Shown here: positions 28,514 to 43,100 of the stretch, piece by piece | Layout: every line of letters begins with the position of its first letter | Position numbering within the stretch: the stretch's first letter is position 1 | Source of the DNA: Volvox africanus | Lineage: Eukaryota; Chlorophyta; Chlorophyceae; Chlamydomonadales; Volvocaceae | NCBI GenBank assembly: GCA_030268105.1 | Contig: BSDZ01000014.1 | Coordinates: 3,849,501-3,913,500 of the forward strand | Reading direction: 5' to 3' | Length of the DNA: 64,000 nucleotides | The notes under the pieces: generated by a model | The model's database searches: none | What the model was told of the DNA's origin: nothing | What the model saw: only the letters and a program-made list of their open reading frames with translations | Made by a program: the position numbers and the translations under genes

Positions 28514-31500
28514 TACTACTGATTTGGCCCAATGGTGCTTACGTGCCCAGTGCTGATGGGATGGGCGGTTTTCACCATGGTATGAACGATCCATGCCACC
28601 ACACCCCATCTGCCGCATCCATGCCACACATACCTAGCATACAAAACAAAACGACAAAAACGCAGCCCGGACGGAGCCCCTTCCATGCGCTACGCTCACG
28701 TCCGAGACCACACGTGACTGCATGTACGACACAGGTCAGCGGGCGGGAAGGGGGTTCTGGCCGTGCAAGAAAGTGCACACGTGAGCCACATGAAGAAAGG
28801 AATGGAGCTGCATAGCTAACACATACGTTTGCAGGCAGGCACAGTCAGCAAAGCAGCACAGATGAGATGGAAGCCTGGCCATCCGTGAGACTGCCCATCC
28901 AGCCGCACGGATGGATGTCTGGCACCAGCCTGCACGCACCTTTTATTATTTAAGCGCATTCCTGTTGACTTTGTGCACGTGGAAGCTGTGGGGTCGCACG
29001 TACATAGTATGTGTGCCATGTCCGTGTGGGTGTGTGCCGTGTCGTGGGGTCGTGGGGCAAGGCGTTGGATCTGTGCGCATGGGTTGCCGTCCAAACGGTG
29101 CGCAACAGATCGTCACCAAGGGTTCGCACGTGGTCTCCCACCGTACTACTGATTTGGCCCAATGGTGCTTACGTGCCCAGTGCTGATGGGATGGGCGGTT
29201 TTCACCATGGTATGAACGATCCATGCCACCGCACCCCATCTGCCGCATCCATGCCACACATACCTAGCATACAAAACAAAACGACAAAAACGCAGCCCGG
29301 ACGGAGCCCCTTCCATGCGCTACGCTCACGTCCGAGACCACACGTGACTGCATGTACGACACAGGTCAGCGGGCGGGAAGGGGGTTCTGGCCGTGCAAGA
29401 AAGTGCACACGTGAGCCACATGAAGAAAGGAATGGAGCTGCATACGTTTGCAGGCAGGCACAGTCAGCAAAGCAGCACAGATGAGATGGAAGCCTGGCCA
29501 TCCGTGAGACTGCCCATCCAGCCGCACGGATGGATGTCTGGCACCAGCCTGCACGCACCTTTTATTATTTAAGCGCATTCCTGTTGACTTTGTGCACGTG
29601 GAAGCTGTGGGGTCGCACGTACATAGTATGTGTGCCATGTCCGTGTGGGTGTGTGCCGTGTCGTGGGGTCGTGGGGCAAGGCGTTGGATCTGTGCGCATG
29701 GGTTGCCGTCCAAACGGTGCGCAACAGATCGTCACCAAGGGTTCGCACGTGGTCTCCCACCGTACTACTGATTTGGCCCAATGGTGCTTACGTGCCCAGT
29801 GCTGATGGGATGGGCGGTTTTCACCATGGTATGAACGATCCATGCCACCGCACCCCATCTGCCGCATCCATGCCACACATACCTAGCATACAAAACAAAA
29901 CGACAAAAACGCAGCCCGGACGGAGCCCCTTCCATGCGCTACGCTCACGTCCGAGACCACACGTGACTGCATGTACGACACAGGTCAGCGGGCGGGAAGG
30001 GGGTTCTGGCCGTGCAAGAAAGTGCACACGTGAGCCACATGAAGAAAGGAATGGAGCTGCATACGTTTGCAGGCAGGCACAGTCAGCAAAGCAGCACAGA
30101 TGAGATGGAAGCCTGGCCATCCGTGAGACTGCCCATCCAGCCGCACGGATGGATGTCTGGCACCAGCCTGCACGCACCTTTTATGAAGCGCATTCCTGTT
30201 GACTTTGTGCACGTGGAAGCTGTGGGGTCGCACGTACATAGTATGTGTGCCATGTCCGTGTGTGTGTGTGCCGTGTCGTGGGGTCGTGGGGCAAGGCGTT
30301 GGATCTGTGCGCATGGGTTGCCGTCCAAACGGTGCGCAACAGATCGTCACCAAGGGTTCGCACGTGGTCTCCCACCGTACTACTGATTTGGCCCAATGGT
30401 GCTTACGTGCCCAGTGCTGATGGGATGGGCGGTTTTCACCATGGTATGAACGATCCATGCCACCGCACCCCATCTGCCGCATCCATGCCACACATACCTA
30501 GCATACAAAACAAAACGACAAAAACGCAGCCCGGACGGAGCCCCTTCCATGCGCTACGCTCACGTCCGAGACCACACGTGACTGCATGTACGACACAGGT
30601 CAGCGGGCGGGAAGGGGGTTCTGGCCGTGCAAGAAAGTGCACACGTGAGCCACATGAAGAAAGGAATGGAGCTGCATACGTTTGCAGGCAGGCACAGTCA
30701 GCAAAGCAGCACAGATGAGATGGAAGCCTGGCCATCCGTGAGACTGCCCATCCAGCCGCACGGATGGATGTCTGGCACCAGCCTGCACGCACCTTTTATT
30801 ATTTAAGCGCATTCCTGTTGACTTTGTGCACGTGGAAGCTGTGGGGTCGCACGTACATAGTATGTGTGCCATGTCCGTGTGGGTGTGTGCCGTGTCGTGG
30901 GGTCGTGGGGCAAGGCGTTGGATCTGTGCGCATGGGTTGCCGTCCAAACGGTGCGCAACAGATCGTCACCAAGGGTTCGCACGTGGTCTCCCACCGTACT
31001 ACTGATTTGGCCCAATGGTGCTTACGTGCCCAGTGCTGATGGGATGGGCGGTTTTCACCATGGTATGAACGATCCATGCCACCGCACCCCATCTGCCGCA
31101 TCCATGCCACACATACCTAGCATACAAAACAAAACGACAAAAACGCAGCCCGGACGGAGCCCCTTCCATGCGCTACGCTCACGTCCGAGACCACACGTGA
31201 CTGCATGTACGACACAGGTCAGCGGGCGGGAAGGGGGTTCTGGCCGTGCAAGAAAGTGCACACGTGAGCCACATGAAGAAAGGAATGGAGCTGCATACGT
31301 TTGCAGGCAGGCACAGTCAGCAAAGCAGCACAGATGAGATGGAAGCCTGGCCATCCGTGAGACTGCCCATCCAGCCGCACGGATGGATGTCTGGCACCAG
31401 CCTGCACGCACCTTTTATTATTTAAGCGCATTCCTGTTGACTTTGTGCACGTGGAAGCTGTGGGGTCGCACGTACATAGTATGTGTGCCATGTCCGTGTG

Positions 31501-34106
31501 GGTGTGTGCCGTGTCGTGGGGTCGTGGGGCAAGGCGTTGGATCTGTGCGCATGGGTTGCCGTCCAAACGGTGCGCAACAGATCGTCACCAAGGGTTCGCA
31601 CGTGGTCTCCCACCGTACTACTGATTTGGCCCAATGGTGCTTACGTGCCCAGTGCTGATGGGATGGGCGGTTTTCACCATGGTATGAACGATCCATGCCA
31701 CCACACCCCATCTGCCGCATCCATGCCACACATACCTAGCATACAAAACAAAACGACAAAAACGCAGCCCGGACGGAGCCCCTTCCATGCGCTACGCTCA
31801 CGTCCGAGACCACACGTGACTGCATGTACGACACAGGTCAGCGGGCGGGAAGGGGGTTCTGGCCGTGCAAGAAAGTGCACACGTGAGCCACATGAAGAAA
31901 GGAATGGAGCTGCATAGCTAACACATACGTTTGCAGGCAGGCACAGTCAGCAAAGCAGCACAGATGAGATGGAAGCCTGGCCATCCGTGAGACTGCCCAT
32001 CCAGCCGCACGGATGGATGTCTGGCACCAGCCTGCACGCACCTTTTATTATTTAAGCGCATTCCTGTTGACTTTGTGCACGTGGAAGCTGTGGGGTCGCA
32101 CGTACATAGTATGTGTGCCATGTCCGTGTGGGTGTGTGCCGTGTCGTGGGGTCGTGGGGCAAGGCGTTGGATCTGTGCGCATGGGTTGCCGTCCAAACGG
32201 TGCGCAACAGATCGTCACCAAGGGTTCGCACGTGGTCTCCCACCGTACTACTGATTTGGCCCAATGGTGCTTACGTGCCCAGTGCTGATGGGATGGGCGG
32301 TTTTCACCATGGTATGAACGATCCATGCCACCGCACCCCATCTGCCGCATCCATGCCACACATACCTAGCATACAAAACAAAACGACAAAAACGCAGCCC
32401 GGACGGAGCCCCTTCCATGCGCTACGCTCACGTCCGAGACCACACGTGACTGCATGTACGACACAGGTCAGCGGGCGGGAAGGGGGTTCTGGCCGTGCAA
32501 GAAAGTGCACACGTGAGCCACATGAAGAAAGGAATGGAGCTGCATACGTTTGCAGGCAGGCACAGTCAGCAAAGCAGCACAGATGAGATGGAAGCCTGGC
32601 CATCCGTGAGACTGCCCATCCAGCCGCACGGATGGATGTCTGGCACCAGCCTGCACGCACCTTTTATGAAGCGCATTCCTGTTGACTTTGTGCACGTGGA
32701 AGCTGTGGGGTCGCACGTACATAGTATGTGTGCCATGTCCGTGTGGGTGTGTGCCGTGTCGTGGGGTCGTGGGGCAAGTTGTTGGATCTGTGCACATGGG
32801 TTGCCGTCCAAACGGTGCGCAACAGATCGTCACCAAGGGTTCGCACGTGGTCTCCCACCGTACTACTGATTTGGCCCAATGGTGCTTACGTGCCCAGTGC
32901 TGATGGGATGGGCGGTTTTCACCATGGTATGAACGATCCATGCCACCACACCCCATCTGCCGCATCCATGCCACACATACCTAGCATACAAAACAAAACG
33001 ACAAAAACGCAGCCCGGACGGAGCCCCTTCCATGCGCTACGCTCACGTCCGAGACCACACGTGACTGCATGTACGACACAGGTCAGCGGGCGGGAAGGGG
33101 GTTCTGGCCGTGCAAGAAAGTGCACACGTGAGCCACATGAAGAAAGGAATGGAGCTGCATAGCTAACACATACGTTTGCAGGCAGGCACAGTCAGCAAAG
33201 CAGCACAGATGAGATGGAAGCCTGGCCATCCGTGAGACTGCCCATCCAGCCGCACGGATGGATGTCTGGCACCAGCCTGCACGCACCTTTTATTATTTAA
33301 GCGCATTCCTGTTGACTTTGTGCACGTGGAAGCTGTGGGGTCGCACGTACATAGTATGTGTGCCATGTCCGTGTGGGTGTGTGCCGTGTCGTGGGGTCGT
33401 GGGGCAAGGCGTTGGATCTGTGCGCATGGGTTGCCGTCCAAACGGTGCGCAACAGATCGTCACCAAGGGTTCGCACGTGGTCTCCCACCGTACTACTGAT
33501 TTGGCCCAATGGTGCTTACGTGCCCAGTGCTGATGGGATGGGCGGTTTTCACCATGGTATGAACGATCCATGCCACCGCACCCCATCTGCCGCATCCATG
33601 CCACACATACCTAGCATACAAAACAAAACGACAAAAACGCAGCCCGGACGGAGCCCCTTCCATGCGCTACGCTCACGTCCGAGACCACACGTGACTGCAT
33701 GTACGACACAGGTCAGCGGGCGGGAAGGGGGTTCTGGCCGTGCAAGAAAGTGCACACGTGAGCCACATGAAGAAAGGAATGGAGCTGCATACGTTTGCAG
33801 GCAGGCACAGTCAGCAAAGCAGCACAGATGAGATGGAAGCCTGGCCATCCGTGAGACTGCCCATCCAGCCGCACGGATGGATGTCTGGCACCAGCCTGCA
33901 CGCACCTTTTATGAAGCGCATTCCTGTTGACTTTGTGCACGTGGAAGCTGTGGGGTCGCACGTACATAGTATGTGTGCCATGTCCGTGTGGGTGTGTGCC
34001 GTGTCGTGGGGTCGTGGGGCAAGTTGTTGGATCTGTGCACATGGGTTGCCGTCCAAACGGTGCGCAACAGATCGTCACCAAGGGTTCGCACGTGGTCTCC
34101 CACCGT
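28514..34106. repeat. satellite domain 1: mixed 615/619/630-bp monomers
   Basis: Only this part has monomers with TTATTATTTAAG, the last near 33288-33300. The order of lengths is 630, 619, 615, 619, 619, 630, 615, 630, 615. The final four form two copies of a 1245-bp dimer whose 615-bp member carries GCAAGTTGTTGG and TGTGCACATGG (32776 and 34021). Confidence 0.88.
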
Positions 34107-37100
34107 ACTACTGATTTGGCCCAATGGTGCTTACGTGCCCAGTGCTGATGGGATGGGCGGTTTTCACCATGGTATGAACGATCCATGCCACCACACCCCA
34201 TCTGCCGCATCCATGCCACACATACCTAGCATACAAAACAAAACGACAAAAACGCAGCCCGGACGGAGCCCCTTCCATGCGCTACGCTCACGTCCGAGAC
34301 CACACGTGACTGCATGTACGACACAGGTCAGCGGGCGGGAAGGGGGTTCTGGCCGTGCAAGAAAGTGCACACGTGAGCCACATGAAGAAAGGAATGGAGC
34401 TGCATAGCTAACACATACGTTTGCAGGCAGGCACAGTCAGCAAAGAAGCACAGATGAGATGGAAGCCTGGCCATCTGTGAGACTGCCCATCCAGCCGCAC
34501 GGATGGATGTCTGGCACCAGCCTGCACGCACCTTTTATGAAGCGCATTCCTGTTGACTTTGTGCACGTGGAAGCTGTGGGGTCGCACGTACATAGTATGT
34601 GTGCCATGTCCGTGTGGGTGTGTGCCGTGTCGTGGGGTCGTGGGGCAAGGCGTTGGATCTGTGCGCATGGGTTGCCGTCCAAACGGTGCGCAACAGATCG
34701 TCACCAAGGGTTCGCACGTGGTCTCCCACCGTACTACTGATTTGGCCCAATGGTGCTTACGTGCCCAGTGCTGATGGGATGGGCGGTTTTCACCATGGTA
34801 TGAACGATCCATGCCACCACACCCCATCTGCCGCATCCATGCCACACACACCTAGCATACAAAACAAAACGACAAAAACGCAGCCCGGACGGAGCCCCTT
34901 CCATGCGCTACGCTCACGTCCGAGACCACACGTGACTGCATGTACGACACAGGTCAGCGGGCGGGAAGGGGGTTCTGGCCGTGCAAGAAAGTGCACACGT
35001 GAGCCACATGAAGAAAGGAATGGAGCTGCATAGCTAACACATACGTTTGCAGGCAGGCACAGTCAGCAAAGAAGCACAGATGAGATGGAAGCCTGGCCAT
35101 CCGTGAGACTGCCCATCCAGCCGCACGGATGGATGTCTGGCACCAGCCTGCACGCACCTTTTATGAAGCGCATTCCTGTTGACTTTGTGCACGTGGAAGC
35201 TGTGGGGTCGCACGTACATAGTATGTGTGCCATGTCCGTGTGGGTGTGTGCCGTGTCGTGGGGTCGTGGGGCAAGGCGTTGGATCTGTGCGCATGGGTTG
35301 CCGTCCAAACGGTGCGCAACAGATCGTCACCAAGGGTTCGCACGTGGTCTCCCACCGTACTACTGATTTGGCCCAATGGTGCTTACGTGCCCAGTGCTGA
35401 TGGGATGGGCGGTTTTCACCATGGTATGAACGATCCATGCCACCACACCCCATCTGCCGCATCCATGCCACACATACCTAGCATACAAAACAAAACGACA
35501 AAAACGCAGCCCGGACGGAGCCCCTTCCATGCGCTACGCTCACGTCCGAGACCACACGTGACTGCATGTACGACACAGGTCAGCGGGCGGGAAGGGGGTT
35601 CTGGCCGTGCAAGAAAGTGCACACGTGAGCCACATGAAGAAAGGAATGGAGCTGCATAGCTAACACATACGTTTGCAGGCAGGCACAGTCAGCAAAGCAG
35701 CACAGATGAGATGGAAGCCTGGCCATCCGTGAGACTGCCCATCCAGCCGCACGGATGGATGTCTGGCACCAGCCTGCACGCACCTTTTATGAAGCGCATT
35801 CCTGTTGACTTTGTGCACGTGGAAGCTGTGGGGTCGCACGTACATAGTATGTGTGCCATGTCCGTGTGGGTGTGTGCCGTGTCGTGGGGTCGTGGGGCAA
35901 GGCGTTGGATCTGTGCGCATGGGTTGCCGTCCAAACGGTGCGCAACAGATCGTCACCAAGGGTTCGCACGTGGTCTCCCACCGTACTACTGATTTGGCCC
36001 AATGGTGCTTACGTGCCCAGTGCTGATGGGATGGGCGGTTTTCACCATGGTATGAACGATCCATGCCACCACACCCCATCTGCCGCATCCATGCCACACA
36101 TACCTAGCATACAAAACAAAACGACAAAAACGCAGCCCGGACGGAGCCCCTTCCATGCGCTACGCTCACGTCCGAGACCACACGTGACTGCATGTACGAC
36201 ACAGGTCAGCGGGCGGGAAGGGGGTTCTGGCCGTGCAAGAAAGTGCACACGTGAGCCACATGAAGAAAGGAATGGAGCTGCATAGCTAACACATACGTTT
36301 GCAGGCAGGCACAGTCAGCAAAGAAGCACAGATGAGATGGAAGCCTGGCCATCCGTGAGACTGCCCATCCAGCCGCACGGATGGATGTCTGGCACCAGCC
36401 TGCACGCACCTTTTATGAAGCGCATTCCTGTTGACTTTGTGCACGTGGAAGCTGTGGGGTCGCACGTACATAGTATGTGTGCCATGTCCGTGTGGGTGTG
36501 TGCCGTGTCGTGGGGTCGTGGGGCAAGGCGTTGGATCTGTGCGCATGGGTTGCCGTCCAAACGGTGCGCAACAGATCGTCACCAAGGGTTCGCACGTGGT
36601 CTCCCACCGTACTACTGATTTGGCCCAATGGTGCTTACGTGCCCAGTGCTGATGGGATGGGCGGTTTTCACCATGGTATGAACGATCCATGCCACCACAC
36701 CCCATCTGCCGCATCCATGCCACACATACCTAGCATACAAAACAAAACGACAAAAACGCAGCCCGGACGGAGCCCCTTCCATGCGCTACGCTCACGTCCG
36801 AGACCACACGTGACTGCATGTACGACACAGGTCAGCGGGCGGGAAGGGGGTTCTGGCCGTGCAAGAAAGTGCACACGTGAGCCACATGAAGAAAGGAATG
36901 GAGCTGCATAGCTAACACATACGTTTGCAGGCAGGCACAGTCAGCAAAGCAGCACAGATGAGATGGAAGCCTGGCCATCCGTGAGACTGCCCATCCAGCC
37001 GCACGGATGGATGTCTGGCACCAGCCTGCACGCACCTTTTATGAAGCGCATTCCTGTTGACTTTGTGCACGTGGAAGCTGTGGGGTCGCACGTACATAGT

Positions 37101-40100
37101 ATGTGTGCCATGTCCGTGTGGGTGTGTGCCGTGTCGTGGGGTCGTGGGGCAAGGCGTTGGATCTGTGCGCATGGGTTGCCGTCCAAACGGTGCGCAACAG
37201 ATCGTCACCAAGGGTTCGCACGTGGTTCCCCCACCGTACTACTGATTTGGCCCAATGGTGCTTACGTGCCCAGTGCTGATGGGATGGGCGGTTTTCACCA
37301 TGGTATGAACGATCCATGCCACCACACCCCATCTGCCGCATCCATGCCACACATACCTAGCATACAAAACAAAACGACAAAAACGCAGCCCGGACGGAGC
37401 CCCTTCCATGCGCTACGCTCACGTCCGAGACCACACGTGACTGCATGTACGACACAGGTCAGCGGGCGGGAAGGGGGTTCTGGCCGTGCAAGAAAGTGCA
37501 CACGTGAGCCACATGAAGAAAGGAATGGAGCTGCATAGCTAACACATACGTTTGCAGGCAGGCACAGTCAGCAAAGAAGCACAGATGAGATGGAAGCCTG
37601 GCCATCCGTGAGACTGCCCATCCAGCCGCACGGATGGATGTCTGGCACCAGCCTGCACGCACCTTTTATGAAGCGCATTCCTGTTGACTTTGTGCACGTG
37701 GAAGCTGTGGGGTCGCACGTACATAGTATGTGTGCCATGTCCGTGTGGGTGTGTGCCGTGTCGTGGGGTCGTGGGGCAAGGCGTTGGATCTGTGCGCATG
37801 GGTTGCCGTCCAAACGGTGCGCAACAGATCGTCACCAAGGGTTCGCACGTGGTCTCCCACCGTACTACTGATTTGGCCCAATGGTGCTTACGTGCCCAGT
37901 GCTGATGGGATGGGCGGTTTTCACCATGGTATGAACGATCCATGCCACCACACCCCATCTGCCGCATCCATGCCACACATACCTAGCATACAAAACAAAA
38001 CGACAAAAACGCAGCCCGGACGGAGCCCCTTCCATGCGCTACGCTCACGTCCGAGACCACACGTGACTGCATGTACGACACAGGTCAGCGGGCGGGAAGG
38101 GGGTTCTGGCCGTGCAAGAAAGTGCACACGTGAGCCACATGAAGAAAGGAATGGAGCTGCATAGCTAACACATACGTTTGCAGGCAGGCACAGTCAGCAA
38201 AGCAGCACAGATGAGATGGAAGCCTGGCCATCCGTGAGACTGCCCATCCAGCCGCACGGATGGATGTCTGGCACCAGCCTGCACGCACCTTTTATGAAGC
38301 GCATTCCTGTTGACTTTGTGCACGTGGAAGCTGTGGGGTCGCACGTACATAGTATGTGTGCCATGTCCGTGTGGGTGTGTGCCGTGTCGTGGGGTCGTGG
38401 GGCAAGGCGTTGGATCTGTGCGCATGGGTTGCCGTCCAAACGGTGCGCAACAGATCGTCACCAAGGGTTCGCACGTGGTCTCCCACCGTACTACTGATTT
38501 GGCCCAATGGTGCTTACGTGCCCAGTGCTGATGGGATGGGCGGTTTTCACCATGGTATGAACGATCCATGCCACCACACCCCATCTGCCGCATCCATGCC
38601 ACACATACCTAGCATACAAAACAAAACGACAAAAACGCAGCCCGGACGGAGCCCCTTCCATGCGCTACGCTCACGTCCGAGACCACACGTGACTGCATGT
38701 ACGACACAGGTCAGCGGGCGGGAAGGGGGTTCTGGCCGTGCAAGAAAGTGCACACGTGAGCCACATGAAGAAAGGAATGGAGCTGCATAGCTAACACATA
38801 CGTTTGCAGGCAGGCACAGTCAGCAAAGCAGCACAGATGAGATGGAAGCCTGGCCATCCGTGAGACTGCCCATCCAGCCGCACGGATGGATGTCTGGCAC
38901 CAGCCTGCACGCACCTTTTATGAAGCGCATTCCTGTTGACTTTGTGCACGTGGAAGCTGTGGGGTCGCACGTACATAGTATGTGTGCCATGTCCGTGTGG
39001 GTGTGTGCCGTGTCGTGGGGTCGTGGGGCAAGGCGTTGGATCTGTGCGCATGGGTTGCCGTCCAAACGGTGCGCAACAGATCGTCACCAAGGGTTCGCAC
39101 GTGGTCTCCCACCGTACTACTGATTTGGCCCAATGGTGCTTACGTGCCCAGTGCTGATGGGATGGGCGGTTTTCACCATGGTATGAACGATCCATGCCAC
39201 CACACCCCATCTGCCGCATCCATGCCACACATACCTAGCATACAAAACAAAACGACAAAAACGCAGCCCGGACGGAGCCCCTTCCATGCGCTACGCTCAC
39301 GTCCGAGACCACACGTGACTGCATGTACGACACAGGTCAGCGGGCGGGAAGGGGGTTCTGGCCGTGCAAGAAAGTGCACACGTGAGCCACATGATGAAAG
39401 GAATGGAGCTGCATAGCTAACACATACGTTTGCAGGCAGGCACAGTCAGCAAAGCAGCACAGATGAGATGGAAGCCTGGCCATCCGTGAGACTGCCCATC
39501 CAGCCGCACGGATGGATGTCTGGCACCAGCCTGCACGCACCTTTTATGAAGCGCATTCCTGTTGACTTTGTGCACGTGGAAGCTGTGGGGTCGCACGTAC
39601 ATAGTATGTGTGCCATGTCCGTGTGGGTGTGTGCCGTGTCGTGGGGTCGTGGGGCAAGGCGTTGGATCTGTGCGCATGGGTTGCCGTCCAAACGGTGCGC
39701 AACAGATCGTCACCAAGGGTTCGCACGTGGTCTCCCACCGTACTACTGATTTGGCCCAATGGTGCTTACGTGCCCAGTGCTGATGGGATGGGCGGTTTTC
39801 ACCATGGTATGAACGATCCATGCCACCACACCCCATCTGCCGCATCCATGACACACATACCTAGCATACAAAACAAAACGACAAAAACGCAGCCCGGACG
39901 GAGCCCCTTCCATGCGCTACGCTCACGTCCGAGACCACACGTGACTGCATGTACGACACAGGTCAGCGGGCGGGAAGGGGGTTCTGGCCGTGCAAGAAAG
40001 TGCACACGTGAGCCACATGAAGAAAGGAATGGAGCTGCATAGCTAACACATACGTTTGCAGGCAGGCACAGTCAGCAAAGAAGCACAGATGAGATGGAAG

Positions 40101-43100
40101 CCTGGCCATCCGTGAGACTGCCCATCCAGCCGCACGGATGGATGTCTGGCACCAGCCTGCACGCACCTTTTATGAAGCGCATTCCTGTTGACTTTGTGCA
40201 CGTGGAAGCTGTGGGGTCGCACGTACATAGTATGTGTGCCATGTCCGTGTGGGTGTGTGCCGTGTCGTGGGGTCGTGGGGCAAGGCGTTGGATCTGTGCG
40301 CATGGGTTGCCGTCCAAACGGTGCGCAACAGATCGTCACCAAGGGTTCGCACGTGGTTCCCCACCGTACTACTGATTTGGCCCAATGGTGCTTACGTGCC
40401 CAGTGCTGATGGGATGGGCGGTTTTCACCATGGTATGAACGATCCATGCCACCACACCCCATCTGCCGCATCCATGCCACACATACCTAGCATACAAAAC
40501 AAAACGACAAAAACGCAGCCCGGACGGAGCCCCTTCCATGCGCTACGCTCACGTCCGAGACCACACGTGACTGCATGTACGACACAGGTCAGCGGGCGGG
40601 AAGGGGGTTCTGGCCGTGCAAGAAAGTGCACACGTGAGCCACATGATGAAAGGAATGGAGCTGCATAGCTAACACATACGTTTGCAGGCAGGCACAGTCA
40701 GCAAAGCAGCACAGATGAGATGGAAGCCTGGCCATCCGTGAGACTGCCCATCCAGCCGCACGGATGGATGTCTGGCACCAGCCTGCACGCACCTTTTATG
40801 AAGCGCATTCCTGTTGACTTTGTGCACGTGGAAGCTGTGGGGTCGCACGTACATAGTATGTGTGCCATGTCCGTGTGGGTGTGTGCCGTGTCGTGGGGTC
40901 GTGGGGCAAGGCGTTGGATCTGTGCGCATGGGTTGCCGTCCAAACGGTGCGCAACAGATCGTCACCAAGGGTTCGCACGTGGTCTCCCACCGTACTACTG
41001 ATTTGGCCCAATGGTGCTTACGTGCCCAGTGCTGATGGGATGGGCGGTTTTCACCATGGTATGAACGATCCATGCCACCACACCCCATCTGCCGCATCCA
41101 TGACACACATACCTAGCATACAAAACAAAACGACAAAAACGCAGCCCGGACGGAGCCCCTTCCATGCGCTACGCTCACGTCCGAGACCACACGTGACTGC
41201 ATGTACGACACAGGTCAGCGGGCGGGAAGGGGGTTCTGGCCGTGCAAGAAAGTGCACACGTGAGCCACATGAAGAAAGGAATGGAGCTGCATAGCTAACA
41301 CATACGTTTGCAGGCAGGCACAGTCAGCAAAGAAGCACAGATGAGATGGAAGCCTGGCCATCCGTGAGACTGCCCATCCAGCCGCACGGATGGATGTCTG
41401 GCACCAGCCTGCACGCACCTTTTATGAAGCGCATTCCTGTTGACTTTGTGCACGTGGAAGCTGTGGGGTCGCACGTACATAGTATGTGTGCCATGTCCGT
41501 GTGGGTGTGTGCCGTGTCGTGGGGTCGTGGGGCAAGGCGTTGGATCTGTGCGCATGGGTTGCCGTCCAAACGGTGCGCAACAGATCGTCACCAAGGGTTC
41601 GCACGTGGTTCCCCACCGTACTACTGATTTGGCCCAATGGTGCTTACGTGCCCAGTGCTGATGGGATGGGCGGTTTTCACCATGGTATGAACGATCCATG
41701 CCACCACACCCCATCTGCCGCATCCATGCCACACATACCTAGCATACAAAACAAAACGACAAAAACGCAGCCCGGACGGAGCCCCTTCCATGCGCTACGC
41801 TCACGTCCGAGACCACACGTGACTGCATGTACGACACAGGTCAGCGGGCGGGAAGGGGGTTCTGGCCGTGCAAGAAAGTGCACACGTGAGCCACATGAAG
41901 AAAGGAATGGAGCTGCATAGCTAACACATACGTTTGCAGGCAGGCACAGTCAGCAAAGCAGCACAGATGAGATGGAAGCCTGGCCATCCGTGAGACTGCC
42001 CATCCAGCCGCACGGATGGATGTCTGGCACCAGCCTGCACGCACCTTTTATGAAGCGCATTCCTGTTGACTTTGTGCACGTGGAAGCTGTGGGGTCGCAC
42101 GTACATAGTATGTGTGCCATGTCCGTGTGGGTGTGTGCCGTGTCGTGGGGTCGTGGGGCAAGGCGTTGGATCTGTGCACATGGGTTGCCGTCCAAACGGT
42201 GCGCAACAGATCGTCACCAAGGGTTCGCACGTGGTCTCCCACCGTACTACTGATTTGGCCCAATGGTGCTTACGTGCCCAGTGCTGATGGGATGGGCGGT
42301 TTTCACCATGGTATGAACGATCCATGCCACCACACCCCATCTGCCGCATCCATGCCACACATACCTAGCATACAAAACAAAACGACAAAAACGCAGCCCG
42401 GACGGAGCCCCTTCCATGCGCTACGCTCACGTCCGAGACCACACGTGACTGCATGTACGACACAGGTCAGCGGGCGGGAAGGGGGTTCTGGCCATGCAAG
42501 AAAGTGCACACGTGAGCCACATGAAGAAAGGAATGGAGCTGCATAGCTAACACATACGTTTGCAGGCAGGCACAGTCAGCAAAGAAGCACAGATGAGATG
42601 GAAGCCTGGCCATCCGTGAGACTGCCCATCCAGCCGCACGGATGGATGTCTGGCACCAGCCTGCACGCACCTTTTATGAAGCGCATTCCTGTTGACTTTG
42701 TGCACGTGGAAGCTGTGGGGTCGCACGTACATAGTATGTGTGCCATGTCCGTGTGGGTGTGTGCCGTGTCGTGGGGTCGTGGGGCAAGGCGTTGGATCTG
42801 TGCGCATGGGTTGCCGTCCAAACGGTGCGCAACAGATCGTCACCAAGGGTTCGCACGTGGTCTCCCACCGTACTACTGATTTGGCCCAATGGTGCTTACG
42901 TGCCCAGTGCTGATGGGATGGGCGGTTTTCACCATGGTATGAACGATCCATGCCACCACACCCCATCTGCCGCATCCATGCCACACATACCTAGCATACA
43001 AAACAAAACGACAAAAACGCAGCCCGGACGGAGCCCCTTCCATGCGCTACGCTCACGTCCGAGACCACACGTGACTGCATGTACGACACAGGTCAGCGGG

